Positions 43,129-48,717 of a stretch of 48,717 nt of DNA are shown in pieces. Position numbers and translations under genes: made by a program. Positions within the stretch are counted from its first letter, which is position 1, and every line of letters begins with the position of its first letter. The stretch comes from Microvirga sp. ACRRW. GTDB taxonomy: Bacteria; Pseudomonadota; Alphaproteobacteria; Rhizobiales; Beijerinckiaceae. The notes below the pieces were generated by a model. That model saw only the letters and a program-made list of their open reading frames with translations, ran no database searches and was not told the origin of the DNA. The stretch spans positions 1 through 48,717 of the forward strand of contig NZ_JAKRNJ010000013.1 in assembly GCF_022346925.1 (NCBI RefSeq), written 5' to 3'.

Positions 43129-44054
43129 TCGCGCAGCTCCTGCACCGTGATCGAGAAGGGCTCCTCCGGCTGGACGACGAGTTCGAGTGCAAAGCGCAGG
43201 CCCACCGCCAGCAGCAGGATGGCCAGCAGGAAGCGGAACAGTTCCGCTCTCAGGTTCCGGCCCATGCGCGCACCGAATTGGGCGCCGAACACGCCGCCGA
43301 TGATCAGCAGGATCGCCAGCACCATGTCCACGGCCTGGTTCGTCACAGCGTGAAGAATGAGGGCGACGAGGGTCGTGCAGACGATCTGAAGTTGGGATGT
43401 TCCCACCACCACATTGGTGGGAACACGGAAGATATAAAGAAGCGCAGGCACCACGATGAAGCCGCCGCCGATGCCGAGGAGCGCGCCAGCGAAGCCGATG
43501 AAGAGCGAGAGCAGCAGGATCGGGATTACACTCACATAGAGCTTGGAGCGATAGAAGCGCATCCGCAGCGGCCAACCGAGATAGGCCGCGTGCTCGCCCG
43601 CCTGCCGCCGCAGGCGCACGGTGCCGCCTTTCCGCTTCGTCCAGAATTCTCGGATGCTCTCTTTCAGCATCAGGCTGCCGACCACGGTGAAAAGGGTGAC
43701 GTAGGAAACGACGATCACGAGGTCGAGCTGGCCCGCTCTTCGGGCGGCTGCGAAAAACCAGACGCCGAGCGCGGAGCCGACAAAGCCTCCCGCGACCAGG
43801 ATCGCGCCGAGCTTGTGGTCGAGCGCATCGCGCCGGATCGCGCCGAGCACGCTGGTGGTGGAAGAGGCGACGATCTGGGCCGATTGGGTGGCTACGGCCA
43901 CGGCCGGGGGAATGCCGAGGAAGATTAGGAGCGGGGTCATCAAGAAGCCGCCGCCGATGCCGAAGAGGCCTGAAATGAACCCGACCGCCGCACCCATCCC
44001 GAGGATGAGCAGAACGCTCACAGGCATTTCAGCGATCGGCAGATAAATTTGCAA
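43125..44054 (-). CDS. TSUP family permease (TauE/SafE-like)
   Basis: A 309-residue inner-membrane transporter with about eight helices in two related halves, each starting with the glycine-rich family motif: GLFGIGGGFLMTPLLIFLGIP and LLGIGGGFIVVPALLYIFRVP. The family exports sulfite, sulfoacetate or related anions, or imports them. The ATG at 44054 (MQIYLPIAEMPV) gives normal length. It overlaps the TIGR02186 gene by 4 bases, so they form an operon. The exact substrate is unknown. Confidence 0.93.
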   Translation of the reverse strand: MQIYLPIAEMPVSVLLILGMGAAVGFISGLFGIGGGFLMTPLLIFLGIPPAVAVATQSAQIVASSTTSVLGAIRRDALDHKLGAILVAGGFVGSALGVWFFAAARRAGQLDLVIVVSYVTLFTVVGSLMLKESIREFWTKRKGGTVRLRRQAGEHAAYLGWPLRMRFYRSKLYVSVIPILLLSLFIGFAGALLGIGGGFIVVPALLYIFRVPTNVVVGTSQLQIVCTTLVALILHAVTNQAVDMVLAILLIIGGVFGAQFGARMGRNLRAELFRFLLAILLLAVGLRFALELVVQPEEPFSITVQELRE

Positions 44055-44155
44055 TCCGGGTCCCCCTGGCCCGAGCAGCCATGGTTTTTACAGCGATGCG
44101 TGGAGCGATTTAAAGGACAAGCGATGAACGTAAGCTGACCGCTTTGGTTCAATCA

Positions 44156-47100
44156 TCAGCTTTTGCTTCCTTGAGGCTGCTCCAAGATCGCCGTCTGTCC
44201 GCTGGCCGGGATGGGCTCTGCATTGGCTGTCGGGTCGACTGGGCGGGGATGCCACTGCTCAAGGGCGGATTGCACAGTCTTCATCTCGGTGGCGCTGAGG
44301 CGTCCGGCAAGCTCGTCGCGTTTCTTGGCGGCGTCCTGATCGCCCTGCGCGGCGGCGAGGGCGAACCACTTGTAAGCCTTGGCCGGATCCGCCTTGGTGC
44401 CGATTCCGCGGGTGAGGAGAACGCCCATGTTGAACTGGCTGTCCTTGAGGCCGGACTCGGCCGCCTCGTTGTACCAGCGGAGGGCTGACACATAATCCGG
44501 CTTGCCGTTCGAGCCCGAGGCCAGAAGGGTGGCGAGGTTGTGCATGGCACGGATATTGCCGCCCTGCGCCGCCCGCTCGTACCACATGGCGGCCTGCTTG
44601 GGATCGCGTGGGGTGCCGATACCCTTCTCCAGGATCATGGCGAGCCTTTCCTGAGCCGGAGGCAACCCGGCCTGGGCAGCGCGCTCGTAGAAATGGATCG
44701 CGAGCGGCATGTCCTGCGGAATGCCGCGCCCTTCGGCAGCGCGGGCGGCGATGTCGTAGATCGCTGTCGCGTCGCCTGCCTGAGCAGCCTGGCGGAGCGC
44801 GGCTGGAACCATAGCCGGGATCTCGCCCACCGTCGCGGGGTCAATGAGGAATTTCGGAGCAATGCTCGTCAATGGCGCGGCAGGTGTCGTTAGGCTTGAC
44901 GGCTGGAAGAGGTCGGTCCTGTCGGAGGTCTCCGTAATGCTTCCGGTCTGCGCGGCATCCCCTTGAGGCGCCGCTTTGACGAGAGGCACTGGGTCCGCTT
45001 CCGAAGCTTCGCCAATCTTGAACAGCGTCAGCGGGGAAGGAACGAGACCGCTGGACATCACCTGCGCCGTTCCTGTCGCCAGGATCACGAGGCCGAGACC
45101 GATGAGCAACGAGCGGCGATGTGCATCGAGGCTTTTGCGGATGCGCTCCATGAGAGAAGCTGGAGCACAGGTCGCGACTTCATCCGCATCGGGCACTTCG
45201 ATAGGATCGGTGGTCTCTTCGTCGTCAGTAGGGGAAATCTGATCCGCTTGCGCGGCGCGGCGGGCGGCAGCGATGAAGCCTGCGCGCACATTGCTGAGTT
45301 CTGTTTCATCGATGGCGGGCGCGGTCACGACGATCTCGGATGCCTTCTCCGCATCGCCGGGACGAAGTGTTGCGACCTCTTCGATCTGTGACAGGGTGAC
45401 CGCGTGCAGGCGGCGCACCGCTGCTTCCAGCCGGTCAGCCGGTGGCATCTCTTCAGGCGATGCGCTGAGGATCGCCTGGGAAATTGCGCCGGTCTGCGGC
45501 GCTGCCGCTGCGCCCTGCTCGGGGAAGCGGGACACGAGCGTCTCCAGGGCGCTGTGGACGGCATGCAGCGTTTCCTGCGTTTTCTTGTCGGCACGGCTCT
45601 GCAGAGCCTTCAGCTCCACGAAGCCCTGCTTCAAGGCATCGAGATCGTCGGCGTCCGGCAGGTTCGGCTGCAGATCCTTCAAGGCCGCCTTCGCAGCGCG
45701 CTCCGCGATGCCGGCCGCGTCGTTCTGAAGATTGCGCAGATGGCTCGTGGTTTCATCGAGCACTTTCTGCAAGGGCTCGTCGGATTTCTGTGCCAGCCGT
45801 TCCGCGAGCGAAGCGATCTGATGCTCAAGCGCGTCCAGGCTCAAGGGCTTGAGCGGAACGCGGTCGAGCTTCTCGTCGATATTGCGCAGCATGTGCTGCA
45901 TGGACGATGTGTCCGCTTTCTCCCCGACCTGACGCAGCTCCTCCTCGATCTTGTCGAAGCGCTTCAACAGCGGTTCCTGCGAGGGAGCTTCCTTGTCGGC
46001 GACGGCCTGAACCTGCGCGGAGAGGCGCTCGATCATGGCGTTGAGCGCATCGTTCTGCTGAAAGCGGTTTTCCGAGACCGTCGCCATGCGCTCGGTCAAA
46101 AGCGCCAGCTGCTCGGTGATCGGATCGAGATCCATGGGTTCCGGCGCGGGACGGCTCGTCAAGGCCGCGAGATCGCGGCTCATGCTGTCGAGGCGCGCGG
46201 GCACGTCGCTCGCTTCCTGCGCGGCGACGGTTTTGTCGAGAGCGGCGCAAACGCTCTCGAGCGAGGTCTTGAGCGCGGAGAAATCGTTGCGTCCGACCTG
46301 ATGGATGCGCAGATCGGCGATCTGGCGCCCGAGCGCGGTCACTTCCTCGGACATCCGCTCGATCAGGCGCGGCTCGGCGCGCTGGGAGAGGTCGTGACGC
46401 ATGTCCACGATCTGGCTGCTGAGGAAGTCGATCACGGTGCGGTCGACACCCGTCTCGGCCATCCGCTCGATCCTGATCTTCAACTGATCGATCTCGCCGC
46501 CGATGCGTCCGTGCAGGCCCTCGTTCACGTCTGCCGAAAGGGCCTGGATCTGGCGATAGACCGCTGCTGTGGACTGGGCGAGGATAAGAAGATCCTTGCT
46601 GGCTCCGCCTTGGCCCATGTCCTTGGCAATGTCTTTGAGGGCATTGTCGAGGGACGCGATTTCTTCCCGCGTCGCGAGACTGTCCATGCTTGCGCGAAGG
46701 CGCTCGATCTCGGCGCTGATCGTACCGACGGCGGGCATCCAGGTTTTGTCGGGCTGGGCCTGCCGCTCGACTGAGTCGAGGCGGCCCTTCAGGGTGGAAA
46801 GAGCCTGCGAAAGAGCAGTCGCCATGCGGTCCTGCTGGCCTGCCGAGGTACGGGCGGTCTCGTTCAGGCGCTCCTCGGTCTGCTCGATCCAGCTCGCCAT
46901 GGATTCAAGGGCGATCGCGGTGCGTGAGGCATGGTCCTGGGCCTGGCGCTCGCTCTCGACTGAGACGGCGGACATGAGGGCTTCGAAGGTCCGCTCCAGC
47001 TCCGGGCGGGACGCTTGGGAAGGCCTGCGCTCGGAGGCAAGGGATATCTGAGGAGAGGGCGCGGGCTTCTCGTCCTTTGCCGCCAGAACGGCTGCCGCCC

Positions 47101-47200
47101 ATTCCTCAAGGCTCATTCCGGCCTGACGGGCGGCGGCTTTCGCCATCTCGCGGACGTTAAGGTCCAGCTCGTCGAGGTTCGAAAGGACGGTTCGTCTCAT
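44156..47200 (-). CDS. PodJ-like polar localisation protein with SEL1 repeats
   Basis: A 1014-residue protein. I chose the ATG at 47200 (MRRTVLSNLDELDL); the frame extends eight codons to a GTG without ribosome support, and MRRTVLSNLD resembles the start of PodJ-like proteins in the order. The N-terminus (1-70) carries an amphipathic module. Residues of about 80-590 are long coiled coil. One membrane helix lies at about 700-722 (LLIGLGLVILATGTAQVM). The periplasmic C-terminus has at least three to four SEL1/TPR-like repeats (FYERAAQAGLPPAQ, WYERAAQGGNIRAM, WYNEAAESGLKDSQ, WFALAAAQGDQDAA). In Caulobacter PodJ marks the new pole and recruits developmental factors; the same role here is inferred from architecture. 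Confidence 0.88.
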   Translation of the reverse strand: MRRTVLSNLDELDLNVREMAKAAARQAGMSLEEWAAAVLAAKDEKPAPSPQISLASERRPSQASRPELERTFEALMSAVSVESERQAQDHASRTAIALESMASWIEQTEERLNETARTSAGQQDRMATALSQALSTLKGRLDSVERQAQPDKTWMPAVGTISAEIERLRASMDSLATREEIASLDNALKDIAKDMGQGGASKDLLILAQSTAAVYRQIQALSADVNEGLHGRIGGEIDQLKIRIERMAETGVDRTVIDFLSSQIVDMRHDLSQRAEPRLIERMSEEVTALGRQIADLRIHQVGRNDFSALKTSLESVCAALDKTVAAQEASDVPARLDSMSRDLAALTSRPAPEPMDLDPITEQLALLTERMATVSENRFQQNDALNAMIERLSAQVQAVADKEAPSQEPLLKRFDKIEEELRQVGEKADTSSMQHMLRNIDEKLDRVPLKPLSLDALEHQIASLAERLAQKSDEPLQKVLDETTSHLRNLQNDAAGIAERAAKAALKDLQPNLPDADDLDALKQGFVELKALQSRADKKTQETLHAVHSALETLVSRFPEQGAAAAPQTGAISQAILSASPEEMPPADRLEAAVRRLHAVTLSQIEEVATLRPGDAEKASEIVVTAPAIDETELSNVRAGFIAAARRAAQADQISPTDDEETTDPIEVPDADEVATCAPASLMERIRKSLDAHRRSLLIGLGLVILATGTAQVMSSGLVPSPLTLFKIGEASEADPVPLVKAAPQGDAAQTGSITETSDRTDLFQPSSLTTPAAPLTSIAPKFLIDPATVGEIPAMVPAALRQAAQAGDATAIYDIAARAAEGRGIPQDMPLAIHFYERAAQAGLPPAQERLAMILEKGIGTPRDPKQAAMWYERAAQGGNIRAMHNLATLLASGSNGKPDYVSALRWYNEAAESGLKDSQFNMGVLLTRGIGTKADPAKAYKWFALAAAQGDQDAAKKRDELAGRLSATEMKTVQSALEQWHPRPVDPTANAEPIPASGQTAILEQPQGSKS

Positions 47201-47567
47201 GGCCGCGCTCGCGGGGGAATACACTGAACACTCGGCCAGCTGAAGGCCCCCTGCCTCACGCCCGCCGTGGCGGCCCGGAACCTAGGATTGAGGCGAATCA
47301 CTTGGCCTCTAGGTCAGCCCGACCGACGGCGCAGCTTTCGACGATCGTAGTAAAAAAGCCGTTAAGCGCTGGGAGGTTAGCAGGAAGAGCCCTCTCTGAA
47401 CGGGCAGTTTTCCCTTAGGTAGCGGTCAAGAAAAAGCGCTTTGCTTTGCTTATCGCTGATACGTGCTCGCAAGCACTTGCAACCAACATATTGTATGTTC
47501 TATCATAACGTTACGAATAGAGGTGCTGGGGCACCATATCAAAACGAAGAAAAGACGGGGGCATTTA
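47201..47567. other. Divergent spacer between the PodJ-like gene and merR
   Basis: A 367-base spacer with no gene seen. It contains GTGCT-CGCA-AGCAC (47463-47476) and GGTGC-TGGG-GCACC (47522-47535), the second about 32 bases before the MerR start; either could be an operator for autoregulation. The DNA between them (47477-47521) is distinctly AT-rich for this genome and probably holds the merR promoter. Confidence 0.4.
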
Positions 47568-47978
47568 ATGAACCAAGATCTAGCTGGTTCCAATCCTAAT
47601 GAAGTGGGTGAGGGCGCGAAGTTTTACACGATCGGGGATCTTGCCCGTGAGTTCGGAGTGACCCTGCGCACCTTGCGTTTCTATGAGGATCGCGGCCTTC
47701 TCTCGCCCCGTCGTGACGGCACCGCCCGCATCTACGATGCCCGCGACCGTGAACGCCTGTCGGTCATCCTGAAGGGTAAGCAGCTTGGCTTCACCCTCAC
47801 CGAGATCCGCGCCATGCTCGCCGAAGAGCGTTCGGCGAATGGCCAGGCCATGAACCTCAAGCTCTCCCTCGATCAGGTTGAAGACCAGATCCGCCATCTT
47901 GAGCAGCAGAAGATCGAGATCGAGGAAGCGCTTCAGGAGCTGAAGGCGCGCCGCTCCAGCCTGGCTGCCGCAGCCTAA
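47568..47978 (+). CDS. MerR-family transcriptional regulator
   Basis: A 136-residue regulator. I chose the ATG at 47568 (MNQDLAGSNPNEVG), preceded by GACGGGGG; the open frame upstream lacks family sequence. The MerR DNA-binding domain is FYTIGDLAREFGVTLRTLRFYEDRGLLSPRRDGTARIYD split over about residues 18-57, followed by the dimerisation helix (LSLDQVEDQIRHLEQQKIEIEEALQ). There is no cysteine cluster in the C-terminal part and no effector domain, so it is neither a metal sensor of the MerR/CueR type nor a multidrug sensor. The signal it reads is unknown. Confidence 0.93.
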   Translation: MNQDLAGSNPNEVGEGAKFYTIGDLAREFGVTLRTLRFYEDRGLLSPRRDGTARIYDARDRERLSVILKGKQLGFTLTEIRAMLAEERSANGQAMNLKLSLDQVEDQIRHLEQQKIEIEEALQELKARRSSLAAAA

Positions 47979-48028
47979 GAGCATTACTCCAGTTTCATGA
48001 AGCGCCTGGATGGCCTCGGGAGTTCCCG

Positions 48029-48052
48029 GCGCCCTCCGGGCGCTTTCTTTTT
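48029..48052 (+). terminator. Intrinsic terminator of merR
   Basis: GCGCCC (48029-48034), loop TCC, GGGCGC (48038-48043), then TTTCTTTTTC. Located 50 bases after the merR stop. Confidence 0.8.
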
Positions 48053-48223
48053 CAGGATACGGTTTTCCTGGCCGCGGAGCCTTAAGCCCGCGACGGTGAG
48101 GGCTGAGGCCAATGTGCCATCCTGAAGGCCTGGCCGAAAATTCATTGATGCCCCCTCCTGCATCATCACGGGCCTCGTGCTGATGATCCCGATAGGTTGA
48201 TGCGCAGCGCTCATCCAATCGGG

Positions 48224-48246
48224 ATGGCCGGGACACGCCCGGCCAT
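48224..48246. repeat. Short palindrome, ATGGCCGGG / CCCGGCCAT
   Basis: Perfect 9-base arms with a 5-base loop (ACACG). The sequence type GCCGGG-ACA-CGCCCGGCCATGAC is familiar as a dispersed intergenic repeat in Hyphomicrobiales; only one copy was noticed in this window. Confidence 0.45.
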
Positions 48247-48528
48247 GACGGAAAAGGGGGGCGATTTATCGGCCAGAGGCTCAGGTCGACCCGCAGGCGA
48301 GGGGGTACGACCGGGCGCAGCGCCATTATTCCCTTCCACTCCGCTGCGCTGACGACACGCTGCACATCAGCGCCGGCTTTGTGCCGTGAGCGTGGTCAGA
48401 TGGAGCCCGGCGCTTTTCTTTATCGAGATGGTCTGATGATCCCGAGACGAGTCCAGGGCGGTCATAATGTAATGGGCGCCAGACAAACGTAGATCCAAAG
48501 GTTGTCAAAGAGCGCGCGGGCGAAAGCA

Positions 48529-48717
48529 TACGGGAGCGACCTCGCGAGCTGATGGCTGCGAGGTTTTGGTGTCGAGGGAGGCGCGAGGAGGCGTCCGGCT
48601 CGATTGTTGAGTGTGTGAAGAACCCGACGGCTCCTCGCGCACGGTTCTTTTAGGCGTACACCGTGTCTTTCAACGATGGGCCTCCCGCCGACAGGTTTGC
48701 GAAACCTGACACAGGAC
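48529..48717 (+). promoter_or_regulatory. Possible structured leader with competing hairpins
   Basis: Three inverted repeats are visible: ACCTCGC/GCGAGGT (48539-48545, 48558-48564) followed by TTTTGG; GCGCGAGGAG/CTCCTCGCGC (48581-48590, 48631-48640), perfect over 10 bases; and AAGAACC/GGTTCTT (48618-48624, 48643-48649) followed by TTTAGG. The last two cannot form together. A compact hairpin CAGGTTT-GCG-AAACCTG (48692-48708) lies at the window edge. This resembles the attenuator-like leader of a gene beyond the window. Confidence 0.4.

Larger units (their letters stand above)
47979..48528. other. Gene-poor stretch after merR
   Basis: No frame here has a convincing start, ribosome site and protein-like composition. 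It contains the merR terminator (48029-48052), a palindrome at 48224-48246 and a long-loop hairpin followed by T-rich DNA at 48369-48420. Otherwise nothing is recognised. Confidence 0.5.

Noticed and set aside
45404..46774. 456-codon plus-strand frame
   Set aside because: Antisense shadow of the PodJ-like coiled-coil gene; composition is an echo of the Ala/Glu/Leu-rich coding strand.
47580..48365. 261-codon minus-strand frame spanning merR and the tail
   Set aside because: Half is antisense to merR and the rest is proline/arginine-rich without a ribosome site or recognised domain.
1..48717. tRNA, rRNA, insertion sequences, integrases, attachment sites
   Set aside because: No tRNA T-loop signatures, rRNA segments, transposase or integrase genes were noticed on reading both strands; absence is by eye only.

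Overview
The window looks like chromosome from an alphaproteobacterium of the order Hyphomicrobiales (Rhizobiales), most likely Methylobacteriaceae or a Microvirga-like relative. The reasons are high GC, alphaproteobacterial LexA boxes (GTTC-N7-GTTC), a class I lysyl-tRNA synthetase, a PodJ-like SEL1 protein, small DUF6460/DUF952/TIGR02186 proteins, a four-gene ligase-associated repair set and a rhizobial-type intragenic palindromic element. The genus is an inference; no rRNA or tRNA gene was seen.

Region 1 (1-13.6 kb): an exoprotein locus. A 2309-residue animal-type haem peroxidase with a long RTX calcium-binding tail (similar in architecture to MopA manganese-oxidising peroxidases) is followed on the same strand by its own type I secretion ABC transporter and HlyD-type adaptor. 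Divergent to it lie a membrane histidine kinase and two paralogous LuxR/NarL-type response regulators, the second with a damaged receiver. The 417-base divergent spacer carries three copies of an ACCAAGGTC-like motif.

Region 2 (13.7-21.9 kb): a DNA-damage island and the most interesting part. Four perfect LexA boxes, each overlapping a recognisable promoter, govern ssb, a three-gene operon of unfamiliar proteins (one with a helix-hairpin-helix-like motif), a possible PD-(D/E)XK-fold protein and a possible Rad52/Sak-like single-strand-annealing protein. Between them lies a tightly overlapping trio: a small coiled-coil protein, a Rad50-like ATPase whose two ATPase lobes are in reversed order (C-lobe, N-lobe, coiled coil, zinc-hook CxxC at the C-terminus), and an Mre11-like phosphoesterase. 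Together these look like an SOS-linked recombination or end-processing system.

Region 3 (21.9-34.3 kb): ordinary genes. They are a family 2 glycosyltransferase with an unusual N-terminal domain, an orphan solute-binding protein, lysK, a LexA/CI-fold repressor that has lost both catalytic residues, DUF952-pyrD, an acyltransferase, a MATE exporter, a hydrolase, a LuxR-type regulator and YjbQ.

Region 4 (34.3-42.4 kb): the known ligase-associated DNA-damage set. It has an ATP-dependent ligase plus metallo-beta-lactamase-fold exonuclease on one strand, and an Lhr-type DEXH helicase plus PdeM phosphoesterase on the other, separated by a methyltransferase and a short-chain dehydrogenase. The helicase carries an in-frame palindromic-element insertion.

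Region 5 (42.4-48.7 kb): a TSUP permease with a TIGR02186 protein, a PodJ-like polarity protein, a MerR regulator, and a gene-poor tail whose last 200 bases hold competing hairpins, perhaps the leader of a gene outside the window.
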